A stretch of 64,000 bases of DNA from Okeania sp. SIO2C9 (GTDB lineage: Bacteria; Cyanobacteriota; Cyanobacteriia; Cyanobacteriales; Microcoleaceae). Shown piece by piece: positions 40,312 to 50,255 of the stretch (position 1 is its first letter; each line of letters opens with the position of its first letter). Both the position numbers and the translations under genes were made by a program. Location: positions 186,001-250,000 of the forward strand of contig NZ_JAAHGO010000002.1 of NCBI RefSeq assembly GCF_010672455.1, written 5' to 3'. The notes under the pieces were generated by a model that was not told the DNA's origin, ran no database searches, and saw only the letters and a list, made by a program, of their open reading frames with translations.

Positions 40312-41673
40312 ATGAATCAAAAAAAAGAACACACAATTATGGTGGTAGATAATGAATATCGAAATGCAAAATTAATGTTAAATTTCTTAAAATTTTCTGG
40401 TTTTAATGTCATCGTTCTAGAGAATGGGGAAACTGCCATTGAGAAGGTAAAAAATGTATTGCCAGATTTGATTTTACTAGATATACTCATGCCAGGAATA
40501 GATGGTTTTGAGGTTTGTAGATACTTGCAAGCTTCAGAAAGAACTAAAAATATTCCTATTATTTTTATGACTTCACTTTCTGAATCTACTGAAAAAATAA
40601 AAGGTTTAAATTTAGGAGCTGTAGACTATATTGTTAAACCATTTAAACCAGAAGAACTTTTATCTAGAATCAATATACATATACGCTTACAAAAAGAGAT
40701 CAAAGAACGGAAGGCAGCAGAAATAGCATTGCAAAAATCTGCATCCGATCTCGAAGATAAAATACAGGCAAGAACTGCGGAACTTTCTCAATCTTTAGAA
40801 GAACTTAAAGAAGCTCAATTGCAACTCATTCAAAGTGAAAAAATGTCTAATATTGGGGCATTAGTTGCTGGTATTGCCCATGAGTTAAATAATCCAGTTA
40901 GTATAGTTGTCGGTAATGTTAAGTTGGCGGAAACATATCTAACAGCAATTATTAATCACATTAAATTATATCAAAAACAATTTCCTGATCCTGGTCTAAT
41001 AATTGAAAAAGACGCGGAAGAGATGGATATAGATTTTCTGATTGAAGAGCTACCAAAAATATTATTTTCCATAAAAAAATCAAGCGATCGCATCAGCGAA
41101 ATTAGCGTATCATTGCGAAGTTTTGCTAGAGCAGATAGTACCTCAAAAGTAGCTTTTGATATTAATGAAGGCATAGATAATACTCTGACAATTTTACAGC
41201 ATCGACTAAAAGCTAATCATCAGCGTCCCGCAATTGAAATTATCAAAAATTATGGAAATTTACCTCAGATTAATTGTTATCCAAATACCTTAAATCAAGT
41301 TTTTATGAATTTGTTAGTCAATGCAATTGATTCTTTAGAAGAATATAACTATAAAAAATTTAAAACTTATCAAGAAATTCTGCAAAATCCAAATCGGATT
41401 ACTATTACTACTTCAATTATTGAATCCTATGGAGTAGAAATTAGAATAGCTAACAATGGACTGGGAATACTGGAAAACCTAAAAGATAAACTATATGAAG
41501 CTTTTGAAAAGACCAAGACTAACAGTAAAATAAGCAACTTGGGATTATCTATGAGTCACTTAATTATAGTAAATAAACATGGAGGAAAATTTGAATGTAA
41601 TTCTCTTTATGAAAAAGGAACAGAATTTGTGATTAAACTACCAAATAAAAAAAGATCACAAAAATCTAAATAA
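40312..41673 (+). CDS. Response-regulator/histidine-kinase hybrid with degenerate ATP site
   Basis: 453 residues: an N-terminal receiver (about 10-125), a coiled coil, then HisKA and HATPase parts. The receiver keeps the phospho-acceptor Asp57 (LLDILMPG) and Lys (VKPF), but the usual double-acid reads VVDNE. The HisKA His190 is in GIAHELNNPVS. The ATPase N-box NLLVNAIDSLEE is intact, but G1 is NNGLGI (Asp to Asn) and the glycine lid reads ISNLGLSMS rather than GKGTGLGLS. ATP binding is therefore doubtful. AAGGAG seven bases before the ATG at 40312 decides the start over the ATG at 40297. The next two kinases on this strand share its C-terminal module. Confidence 0.88.
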   Translation: MNQKKEHTIMVVDNEYRNAKLMLNFLKFSGFNVIVLENGETAIEKVKNVLPDLILLDILMPGIDGFEVCRYLQASERTKNIPIIFMTSLSESTEKIKGLNLGAVDYIVKPFKPEELLSRINIHIRLQKEIKERKAAEIALQKSASDLEDKIQARTAELSQSLEELKEAQLQLIQSEKMSNIGALVAGIAHELNNPVSIVVGNVKLAETYLTAIINHIKLYQKQFPDPGLIIEKDAEEMDIDFLIEELPKILFSIKKSSDRISEISVSLRSFARADSTSKVAFDINEGIDNTLTILQHRLKANHQRPAIEIIKNYGNLPQINCYPNTLNQVFMNLLVNAIDSLEEYNYKKFKTYQEILQNPNRITITTSIIESYGVEIRIANNGLGILENLKDKLYEAFEKTKTNSKISNLGLSMSHLIIVNKHGGKFECNSLYEKGTEFVIKLPNKKRSQKSK

Positions 41674-41946
41674 TTTGATAAGTTTGACTATAAATATATT
41701 TATAACGCTCTTGATGATCTACTTCCGATGTATACCAATAGACTGCTAAAATATTGTTTTTAAAATTATTGCTTTAATTTATTCCCTTCAATAATAAATT
41801 GGCATATTTTATCCTATAATTTTTATATTTTAATTTAATTATCTAGAGGTATTTTATCCTTAATACAAAACAATTTTATTCTAGTCATCTAGACATATTT
41901 TATGTTAAACTTAAATTATACATTACTGAACTTCAAAAAATTAAAG

Positions 41947-43716
41947 ATGTATGATTTAACTCAATTTAGTCTCAGAGATATGTCTGAATGTGGGCTAGTT
42001 TTACGCCAATTAGGAAAAGATTCTCATACAACAGAAGACGTAAGCAATAGAATTATTAAATATCTTTATGAAAATCTAATTAGTAAAGATATTAAAGAAA
42101 AATCCTGTGTGTTAATCCGTATGTTTCAGATGATTTCATATAAAAAACTCAGCTCCGAACTGCAAGAATATGCTTCTAAATTATTAAATAATCAATCAGT
42201 AACTCCTAATTTAAAATGCTTAACCTTGCTGAGTACTGCTGGAGAAAAACCAGAATGGAATTTACGACAAAAATCTTCTGGGCACAAAGCAATTCCTTTA
42301 GCAAATAAAGCAGCGATCGCTAAAATTCCGATGATATCAAGGCTAATTCAACAATTAGGATTAGATCCTGGTCAAGTGGTAGAAACAGACCTAAATTTAT
42401 TGGCTGATTTAGAGCAAAAAATGTACAACGTATTTTATGTAGCTGATGCCTTGGGAAGTCCTTATATTCCAGGGCAAAAATCATTTGTCATTCCTTTTAA
42501 TATTAAATCTGTAATCGGATTTGGAGGTTTATTACCTTCAGGAAATATATTTGTCGTTTTAATGTTTTTAAAAGTAAAAGTACCAAGAGAGACTATTGAT
42601 TTATTAAAACCATTAGCACTAAGTGTTAAAATGGCTCTTTTGCCCTTTGACCAAGGCAAAATTTTTTCAGATTATCAAGAGCAAGCAATGAGTCAGAGCG
42701 AACTAAAAGATAAAGATAGAATTATTGAACAGCTTCAATCAAAAAATGCAACATTAAATCAGTTATTAGATGTATCAGAGAAATCCACATTAATTCAATC
42801 TGACCGTTTAGAAAAAGCAATCGCCGAACAGCAAAAAACCCTAGAAAAACTGCAGACAACCCATGGTCAATTACTACACACAGAAAAAATGTCTAGCTTA
42901 GGACAAATGGTAGCTAGTGTAGCCCATGAAATTAACAATCCGATTAACTATATTCATGGAAATATTACTCCAGCTCAAGAATATGTTCAAGACATACTAG
43001 AATTGCTAGATATGTATCAGCAAGAATTTCCTCATCCTACACCAGAAATTAAAATTAAAATAGCAGAAATAGACCTTAATTTTATTAAGAAAGACCTGAA
43101 TAAAATTATCAGGTCTATGGAGATAGGTACAGAAAGAATTTATGAAATAATTAAGTCAATGCGTAACTTTTATCGGTTTGAAAAAGCCGAATTTAAACAA
43201 GTTGATGTTCATGAAGCAATAGACAGTACATTGATGCTTTTAGATAACCGGATGAAAGCAACAACTTTTTACCCAGAAATTAGAGTTATAAAAGAATATC
43301 AAGAATTACCATTAGTGGATTTTTATGCTGGTCAACTTCATCAGGTATTGATGAATATTTTGAGTAATGCTATTGATGCGTTGGATGAATATAATAAACA
43401 GCGCACCCCAGAAGAAGTCAGGAAAAATCCAAGTCAAATTAAAGTTTGTACTAAAATTTTAAATAAAGAGTGGGTAGTAATCTCGATTGCAGATAATGGC
43501 TTAGGTATGCCTGAAGAAGTGAACAAAAAACTATTTGATTCTTTCTTTACAACTAAATCTTCAGGAAAAGGAACTGGATTAGGGTTATCTATTAGTTATC
43601 AAATTATTGTGGAAAAACATGTCGGAAAATTATTATGTTATTCTCAACCAGGAAAGGGAGCAGAGTTTATAATTCAGATTCCTATTAGGCAGAAAATTAG
43701 TCAATTAGTATTATAG
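41947..43716 (+). CDS. Sensor histidine kinase with cyanobacterial N-terminal sensor
   Basis: 589 residues, predicted soluble. The N-terminus (MYDLTQFSLRDMSECGLVLR) is typical of a cyanobacterial kinase class. A GAF-like or unknown sensor region follows, around VADALGSPYIPGQKSF (residues 150-250), then a coiled coil. HisKA has SVAHEINNPINYIHGN with His327. The HATPase has N-box NILSNAIDALDEYN, DNGLGMPEE and GKGTGLGLSISYQ, all complete. The ATG at 41947 is chosen over the one at 41902, which adds an unconserved leader. The kinase core is a close paralogue of the cores in the two neighbouring kinase genes. Confidence 0.9.
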   Translation: MYDLTQFSLRDMSECGLVLRQLGKDSHTTEDVSNRIIKYLYENLISKDIKEKSCVLIRMFQMISYKKLSSELQEYASKLLNNQSVTPNLKCLTLLSTAGEKPEWNLRQKSSGHKAIPLANKAAIAKIPMISRLIQQLGLDPGQVVETDLNLLADLEQKMYNVFYVADALGSPYIPGQKSFVIPFNIKSVIGFGGLLPSGNIFVVLMFLKVKVPRETIDLLKPLALSVKMALLPFDQGKIFSDYQEQAMSQSELKDKDRIIEQLQSKNATLNQLLDVSEKSTLIQSDRLEKAIAEQQKTLEKLQTTHGQLLHTEKMSSLGQMVASVAHEINNPINYIHGNITPAQEYVQDILELLDMYQQEFPHPTPEIKIKIAEIDLNFIKKDLNKIIRSMEIGTERIYEIIKSMRNFYRFEKAEFKQVDVHEAIDSTLMLLDNRMKATTFYPEIRVIKEYQELPLVDFYAGQLHQVLMNILSNAIDALDEYNKQRTPEEVRKNPSQIKVCTKILNKEWVVISIADNGLGMPEEVNKKLFDSFFTTKSSGKGTGLGLSISYQIIVEKHVGKLLCYSQPGKGAEFIIQIPIRQKISQLVL

Positions 43717-44172
43717 ATTAAGTAAATTAACTAAAGATTCAAGCATTGAAATTAAATTACTTCTGGTAATCTTTCCCCGATTAACTCTCTCTTCTCCACT
43801 TCCCACACTCGACTCCTGAATAATAAGTTATAGCTACTGAATGTAGTTGAATAAAAAACTCTTTTTAGCAGAATTTTATCAAAGTTATATTAGTGATAAT
43901 TTAAAGTTAAATATATCTGTAAAAAAAAACGGCAAACTTTTTCCCTTCTTATATCATATTGTAAGCATTCAGCAGTCAGCTATCAGCTTCATTAGCTTGA
44001 ATTGTATAAGTTAAAAACTCAAAACAAGTCTTTAGCATTCAGCCGTCCTTCAGCAATTAATTTTGGGGAAGGTAAAAGCAACCTTTGAAATTGAGAAAGA
44101 ATAAAAAGTTACTGTCAAAGTCTCCTTTTCCAACCTTAGAAGTAATTATTCATTATTAATTACTAATAGCTG

Positions 44173-44276
44173 ATACCATTTCTCTGTAACAATGCGCTTA
44201 ATAATTGTTGCTCAGACCTTATTACACCGACTATTCTCATCTTTATATTAAGTGCAACTTCATGGAGAAATGGTAT
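44173..44276. mobile_element. MITE-4 copy 2
   Basis: 104 bp, ATACCATTTCTCTGTAACAA ... CTTCATGGAGAAATGGTAT. The length is identical to the copy at 19040. The middle 40 bases differ while the ends are conserved. Confidence 0.85.
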
Positions 44277-44474
44277 GACTGCTAATAGCTGAATGCTTAC
44301 ATCATATTCGGACGGGTCAGTTATAAATAAAATTTAAGAATTGACAGTACCGAAGGAATATTTCAATCACGTTTACTTTCCTTAACTCCTAACTCATGTA
44401 CGTCGCTCTAGCGACGACTTTCTTACCTAATTTGACTCCTTACCGAATTATTAATTATTAATAATTAATAATTA

Positions 44475-44650
44475 AATAATTCTGGTTTAAAGCCTCCCCT
44501 TGATCGGGGAAAAAAGCGGTCGATCTTCGGAGCTTCCCGAAGGGTGGGATGGCGAGGTCTTTTCCCTGTCCGACCATCGACTCCTGTGAAGAAATAATAT
44601 TTCCTTATATTCAATTCCGTAGCGGTTAAAACTTTCTTGTAATTATCAAT
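44475..44650. repeat. REP-2 element, copy 4
   Basis: TCTGGTTTAAAGCCTCCCC ... CAATTCCGTAGCGGTTAAAA, in reverse orientation to the copy at 5586, bordered by heptamers. Confidence 0.72.
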
Positions 44651-44966
44651 TATCCACGCTTCAATTATCAATTATCAATTAATGAACTAAGTTATTTATA
44701 AGTATTCAACCGAACATAATATGACTTATTGCAGACTGAAAAAATAATTATTTAATTGGATATGATATATAGTAGTCCTAGATGGCTCGTGAAAATAAGA
44801 CTTATATCTAGTAATACCAAGCGTGAAAAAAGAATACTACACAAAAAAGACTGAAAATTATGCACCTAAAAAACTTATCAAATCCTATAAACTACCTATT
44901 TCGATTGTTTTTCCTTTTTTTTCTGATTTGTTTATTACTTCTGAATTTTTCCCTCTTTCTTTTTCC

Positions 44967-44993
44967 GTAGGGACGTTGCATGGAACGTCCCTA
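44967..44993. repeat. Palindromic element, second copy
   Basis: GTAGGGACGTTGCATGGAAC then GTCCCTA; it matches the element inside the WD40 gene at 218-245. Confidence 0.8.
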
Positions 44994-45195
44994 GCATTTT
45001 TAACAAAAACTTATTAGGCTTAGTATAAGGGTTTAAGCAACAAAAATTTCACAAATGATTTAGGACTGCTATAAGTTGTATCATATCTGTTGAATTAGCA
45101 AGTAAAAATTTTCTCTTAATATCTTTCCTCCTCCCTCTATACCTGGTGTTATCTATTACTATTTATTGATAAGTATTCAAGCAGACATGATATTA

Positions 45196-45333
45196 TATAG
45201 CAATCCCAAATAATTTGTAAAAAATCTCAGGATACATAAAAACTCTGAAACTTTTATTCCTATTCCCTCACAGGAGTGCGCGTTCCCTAAATTAAAAGCT
45301 ATTTTTACCCGCAACTTAAATAGAATTGCTATA
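45196..45333. mobile_element. MITE-5 copy 2
   Basis: TATAGCAATCCCAAAT ... ATAGAATTGCTATA, sharing the internal TCACAGGAGTGCGCGTTCCC string with copy 1. Confidence 0.7.
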
Positions 45334-45400
45334 TATAGACTTTGAACTCAGAGTATCAAAAGGTTTAATTTGAAAATAAAATTTTCAAGCATTATCAGAT

Positions 45401-48313
45401 ATGAAAAATCAAACAATCCTAAATAAAAAAATTCAGAAAGTTAGGCGAGATTATAACTCCTGGGTAGCAACAGAAACATTAGAAGACTATGCCTTACGTT
45501 TTGCTCCTAAATCTTTTAGGAAGTGGTCTGAATTTCAAGTAGCAAATACTGCTCTTGGTGGAACTTCTTTTTTAGCCTTAGAAGCTATTGGTGGTTCAAT
45601 TGCTATTAGTTATGGTTTTGCTAATTCTTTCTGGGCAATTTTAACTGTAGGGATAATAATTTTTCTGACTAGCTTACCTATATCTTATTACGCATCTAAA
45701 TATAATATTGATATGGATTTGCTGACCAGAGGAGCAGGTTTTGGTTATATTGGTTCTACAATTACTTCTTTAATTTATGCCTCTTTTACCTTTATATTTT
45801 TTGCCCTAGAAGCAGCAATTATGGCTCAAGCTCTAGAGTTATATTTTCACCTACCTTTATACCTTGGCTATTTAGTCTGTTCCATCATAATTATTCCCCT
45901 AGTATTTTTTGGGGTAACTGTAATTAATCAACTGCAAATTTGGACTCAACCAATCTGGTTAAGTTTAATGATATCTCCCTATATTTTTATTATTTATAAA
46001 GAGCCAAATGCTTTATCAAATTGGTTTAATTTTGCAGGTAGAACGGTCAATGGTGCAGAATTTAATCCACTTTTATTTGGAGCTGCAGCAACAGTTTGTT
46101 TTTCTTTAATTCCTCAAATTGGCGAACAGGTAGATTATCTCCGCTTTCTGCCAGATAAACAAAAAAATAATCAGATTAAATGGTGGTTAGCAATGATTTT
46201 AGCCGGACCTGGTTGGATAATTATTGGTGTAGCTAAAGAATTGGGAGGCGCATTTTTAGCTTCTATTGCTGTTAGTCATGGAGTTAGTTTTGCTAAAGCT
46301 ACTCAGCCAATACAAATGTATTTAGTAGGATTTACTGATATATTTGATGACCAAAAAATAGTCTTAATAATAGGAACTCTGTTTGTAATTATTTCTCAGA
46401 TAAAAATTAACGTTACTAATGCTTATGCAGGTTCTTTAGCTTGGTCAAACTTCTTTTCTCGATTAACTCATAATCATCCTGGTCGTGTTGTTTGGCTAAT
46501 TTTTAATGTAGCGATCGCTCTAGTTTTAATGGAGTTAAATGTATTTGCTACTTTAGAAGCAGTATTAGGATTATATTCTAATGTAGCGATTGCCTGGATA
46601 GGAGCATTAGTTGCCGATCTTGTAATTAATAAATCCTTAGGAATTAGTCCTTCTTACATTGAATTTAAACGAGCTTATCTACATAATATTAATCCTGTTG
46701 GTTTTGGATCTATGCTAATTGCTTCAGCAGTATCAATGACTGCCTTTTTAGGAGTATTTGGCTCTGTTGCTCAAGCTTATTGTAGTTTTATTGCCTTAGT
46801 TTTAGCATTTATTCTTGCTCCAATAATTGCCATTATTACCAAAGGTAAATATTATATTGCCAGAGAAAATCAATATCAAAAAATTAATCTTTCTGACACA
46901 CTGGAATGCTGTATTTGTAATCAGAAGTATGAACAGGAAGACATGGCATACTGTCCTGTTTATCAAGGTTCGATTTGTTCTTTATGTTGTAGCTTAGATT
47001 CCCATTGTCGCGACCGCTGCAAAGAAACTACTACAGCATTAACTCCCATAACTGAAAAACCGTTACTTACCATTGCTCGGAAAATTATCTCTAGTAAATT
47101 TTCCCCACAATTAGGATTAAGAGTGGTTAAATTTTTAGGTATTTTCCTATTTATTTCTGGGTTAGTAGGATTAATATTTGGAGTCGTTTATTATCTCGAT
47201 ACATCTCAATATTTAGGGGCTAATTCACAGTCACGACTAATTACCCTAGTAAAATTATATTTTCCTCTGTTGTTATTAATTGGCATAGGAAGTTGGTGGT
47301 TAGTATTAACCGAAGAAAGTCGAGATTTAGCCTTAGAAGAACTTCACTCTCAAAATTTACAACTCGAACAAGAAATTCAACAGCGCCAAGAAGTAGAAAA
47401 TTCCCTGCGACAGTCGAAAACTAAATCAAAAGAACAAACTAAACAGCTTCAACGAACCTTGGAGGAATTAAAACAAAAAGAAGCTCAGTTAATTCAAACA
47501 GAAAAAATGTCTAGTTTGGGGCAATTAGTAGGAGGCGTTGCCCATGAAATTAATAATCCCGTGAGCTTTATTTATGGTAATCTTCACTTTACATCTGAAT
47601 ATACTCAACAATTACTAACCTTAGTCAAACTCTATCAACAACATTATCCAGAACCAAAAGCAGAAATTGAAGAATATATTGAGGATATTGATTTAGAATT
47701 CTTGAAAGAAGATTTATTTAAAATAATTTCATCAATGACAGTAGGAGCAACTCGCATTCGTCAAATAGTTCAATCTTTACGCAACTTTTCCCACCTTGAT
47801 GAATCAGAATTAAAAACAGTTGATATTCACGAAGGTATTGATAGTACTTTATTAATTCTTAACAACCGATTAAGACCTCAATCTAATAATTCTGTTATTG
47901 AAGTTATTAAAAATTATGGTCAACTTCCTTTAATTAATTGCTATCCTGGTCAACTTAATCAAGTATTAATTAATCTTATTAATAATTCCATTGACTCCAT
48001 AAATGAATACAATCGAAAGCAAATTTATTTAAATATTCAAGATTACTCTGGCATCATTCAAATTAGTACTAAAGTTTTAGAGCATAATTGGGTAGAAATT
48101 TCTATTGCAGATAATGGTATTGGTATTCAACCGGAGATACTAAATAAATTATTCGATCCATTTTTTACGACGAAACCAATAGGTAAAGGAACAGGTTTAG
48201 GACTATCTGTTAGTTATCAGATTATTGTTGAAAAACATCAGGGTAAACTATTCTGTATTTCAAAACCAAATAATGTTGTAGAGTTTATCATTCAGATTCC
48301 AGTCAAGCAGTAA
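45401..48313 (+). CDS. NCS1-like transporter / Cys-cluster / histidine kinase fusion
   Basis: 970 residues in four parts. Residues 45-490 are a polytopic membrane domain resembling purine/cytosine permeases (NCS1): an N-terminal DYALRFAPKSFRKWSEFQ, then MDLLTRGAGFGYIGSTITS and IGEQVDYLRFLP. Residues 503-540 hold a Cys/His cluster starting CCICNQKYEQEDMAYC and ending CRDRC, probably a zinc-binding treble-clef or RING-like knuckle. Two more membrane helices (about 570-595 and 615-635) and a coiled coil lead to HisKA (GVAHEINNPVSF, His715) and a complete HATPase (DNGIGI, GKGTGLGLSVSYQ). Inference: a sensor that reads transport or binding of a nucleobase-like ligand, as proposed for SLC5-type kinases such as CbrA. 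No response regulator adjoins it except the receiver in the 40312 gene. Confidence 0.88.
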   Translation: MKNQTILNKKIQKVRRDYNSWVATETLEDYALRFAPKSFRKWSEFQVANTALGGTSFLALEAIGGSIAISYGFANSFWAILTVGIIIFLTSLPISYYASKYNIDMDLLTRGAGFGYIGSTITSLIYASFTFIFFALEAAIMAQALELYFHLPLYLGYLVCSIIIIPLVFFGVTVINQLQIWTQPIWLSLMISPYIFIIYKEPNALSNWFNFAGRTVNGAEFNPLLFGAAATVCFSLIPQIGEQVDYLRFLPDKQKNNQIKWWLAMILAGPGWIIIGVAKELGGAFLASIAVSHGVSFAKATQPIQMYLVGFTDIFDDQKIVLIIGTLFVIISQIKINVTNAYAGSLAWSNFFSRLTHNHPGRVVWLIFNVAIALVLMELNVFATLEAVLGLYSNVAIAWIGALVADLVINKSLGISPSYIEFKRAYLHNINPVGFGSMLIASAVSMTAFLGVFGSVAQAYCSFIALVLAFILAPIIAIITKGKYYIARENQYQKINLSDTLECCICNQKYEQEDMAYCPVYQGSICSLCCSLDSHCRDRCKETTTALTPITEKPLLTIARKIISSKFSPQLGLRVVKFLGIFLFISGLVGLIFGVVYYLDTSQYLGANSQSRLITLVKLYFPLLLLIGIGSWWLVLTEESRDLALEELHSQNLQLEQEIQQRQEVENSLRQSKTKSKEQTKQLQRTLEELKQKEAQLIQTEKMSSLGQLVGGVAHEINNPVSFIYGNLHFTSEYTQQLLTLVKLYQQHYPEPKAEIEEYIEDIDLEFLKEDLFKIISSMTVGATRIRQIVQSLRNFSHLDESELKTVDIHEGIDSTLLILNNRLRPQSNNSVIEVIKNYGQLPLINCYPGQLNQVLINLINNSIDSINEYNRKQIYLNIQDYSGIIQISTKVLEHNWVEISIADNGIGIQPEILNKLFDPFFTTKPIGKGTGLGLSVSYQIIVEKHQGKLFCISKPNNVVEFIIQIPVKQ

Positions 48314-48314
48314 T

Positions 48315-48910
48315 TTAGGAATTAACAATCAGATATAAGAGGCAGTTTTTTTATAGCTAATTAAATAAATTTTATAGGATAAAATTGAAATTTTTGTATA
48401 TCCTCAGTAATGATAATTGACAAAAATATTATTGTTGCATAAAAAAAATCTTCTCTCAATCTACTAAAACCAAATTTGGTTTTCATACATCTGTTATTTT
48501 TAGAGTTTAAATCCTCGCTATAATAAGATTTAATCAATGTTTGAAAAATCATTTTTTAACACCTTATTTGGTATCAAACAGTAATTTAGGAATTAACAAT
48601 CAGGTATAAGAGCCAATTTTTTATACCTAATAAAATAAGTTTTATACCATAAAAAAAGAATGTTACTAATAATAAGAGCGATTAAAAGACACCTGTAGGA
48701 GATGTCCCTTTGACTAAAAAAATAAGTTCCGACCTAAAAAATGATATTGAAGCCATTTATTCTGACTCCTAATAAATAACCTAGATATTTATAGCAAATA
48801 TTTATCAAATAAATTTTATAGGATAAAATTCAAATTTTTATATTTCCCCAGTAATGAGAAGTGACAAAAATATTATTGTTGCTTAAAAATTTTATTCTCT
48901 AAATCTACAA
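48315..48910. repeat. Duplicated 3'-flank block, second copy split by MITE-3
   Basis: TAATTTAGGAATTAACAATCAG starts both 48313 and 48583. The first copy runs on to TTTTATAGGATAAAATTGAAA. The second is interrupted at TTTTATA by a MITE-3 element (about 48650-48810), then resumes with TAAATTTTATAGGATAAAATT. Confidence 0.8.
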
Positions 48911-49071
48911 TGCAAATATTTGAAAATAAAAATCAACCAAACAATAATAGGGAAATTAAAAATTTATTAAGTAATACAACTAATAATATACGATCGACGA
49001 AAATAAGAAAGAGCATATAACAATCATCTATGCTCTTTGTAATTTTATAGATAAATTAACCAGATAATATT

Positions 49072-49842
49072 ATGCAAAATTTATCTCTTGAAACTCTAGG
49101 TATACAACCCAATACTTGGGAAGTTGATGAAACAACAGCAGATATTACTCGTCCTCCTCTTCCTGCTAAATCCATTGTCATCAAAACAGAAACCAAAACC
49201 ATTAAATTAGATTTAGCCAAAACAGTAATTTTAGTCATAGATATGCAAAATGACTTCTGTCATCCTGACGGTTGGTTAGCTCATATTGGTGTAGATGTAA
49301 CACCTGCAAGGTCTCCCATTCAACCACTAATAAATTTCTTACCACAATTGCGGTCGCAAAACGTCCCGATAATTTGGTTAAACTGGGGAAACCGTCCCGA
49401 CTTACTAAATATCAGCGCTGGGTTACGCCATGTGTATAACCCCACTGGTAAAGGTACAGGTTTAGGCGACCCACTGCCAAAAAATAAAGCCCCCGTACTG
49501 ATAGAAGGAAGTTGGGCAGCAGCAGTTGTTGATGAGTTAGAGCAACAACCAGAAGATATTCGCGTGAGTAAATATAGGATGAGTGGGTTTTGGGATACTC
49601 CTGTTGATAGCATCCTGCGAAATATGGGCAAAACAACTCTGTTGTTTGCGGGAGTGAATGCAGACCAATGTGTAATGGCAACATTACAAGATGCAAATTT
49701 TCTTGGTTATGACTGCATTTTAGTTTCAGACTGTACTGCTACTACTTCCCCTGAATATTGTTGGCAAGCTACTATTTATAATGTGAAACAATGTTTTGGG
49801 TTTGTCACAAATTCTCATACTATTTTAGAAGCTATTAATTGA
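49072..49842 (+). CDS. Isochorismatase-superfamily cysteine hydrolase
   Basis: A 256-residue amidase-type hydrolase of the isochorismatase/cysteine hydrolase superfamily. The Asp-Lys-Cys triad is visible: Asp in VILVIDMQNDFCHPDG, Lys in RVSKYRMSGF, and Cys in FAGVNADQCVMATLQDA. Relatives include ureidoacrylate, N-carbamoylsarcosine and biuret hydrolases. Substrate cannot be read from sequence, but the nearby nucleobase-transporter-like kinase makes an amide from nitrogen-compound breakdown plausible (inference). It is followed on the same strand by a cupin and a CocE/NonD hydrolase, with spacers of 0.4 and 0.9 kb, so a tight operon is unlikely. Confidence 0.9.
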   Translation: MQNLSLETLGIQPNTWEVDETTADITRPPLPAKSIVIKTETKTIKLDLAKTVILVIDMQNDFCHPDGWLAHIGVDVTPARSPIQPLINFLPQLRSQNVPIIWLNWGNRPDLLNISAGLRHVYNPTGKGTGLGDPLPKNKAPVLIEGSWAAAVVDELEQQPEDIRVSKYRMSGFWDTPVDSILRNMGKTTLLFAGVNADQCVMATLQDANFLGYDCILVSDCTATTSPEYCWQATIYNVKQCFGFVTNSHTILEAIN

Positions 49843-50255
49843 AGAAAGAAGAAGGAAGAAAGAAGAAAGAAGAAGGAAGAAAAATTGGATGGTCACTCAC
49901 ACTCCAACCAATTGTAAAACCGTGTAGAGGGCGGGGTATTAAAGCAAAAATCAAAAGATAAATATTTTTCTGAAAAGTCTCATGTTCGGTCAAATACTAA
50001 TTATGAAAAATTGGCACTTTGTAACGGAGGTTAAAAAGAGATGAAACTCAAAAATATATATAAGTTAAGAAGGCAAAAAAAAATCAAGGTCTAACAAAAA
50101 ATAAAATTGCCAAAAACCTTTTCTTCCCTGCCTGATAATAACCATAATTTTTCATGCCAACATAAGTAGTTATGATGCCACTGGTGTCTAAACAAACCCA
50201 CAGCTAGATAATCTAATAATTTCCTGAATAAGTTAACACTATTACCTATAAGAAA

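Larger units (their letters stand above)
43717..45400. other. 1.7-kb repeat-filled spacer
   Basis: Holds MITE-4 copy 2 (44173), a REP-2 copy (44475-44650), a palindrome (44967) and MITE-5 copy 2 (45196). No gene is seen. Confidence 0.6.

Noticed and set aside
44823-45017. 64-residue frame in the kinase spacer
   Set aside because: Runs through the dispersed palindrome and AT-rich spacer.
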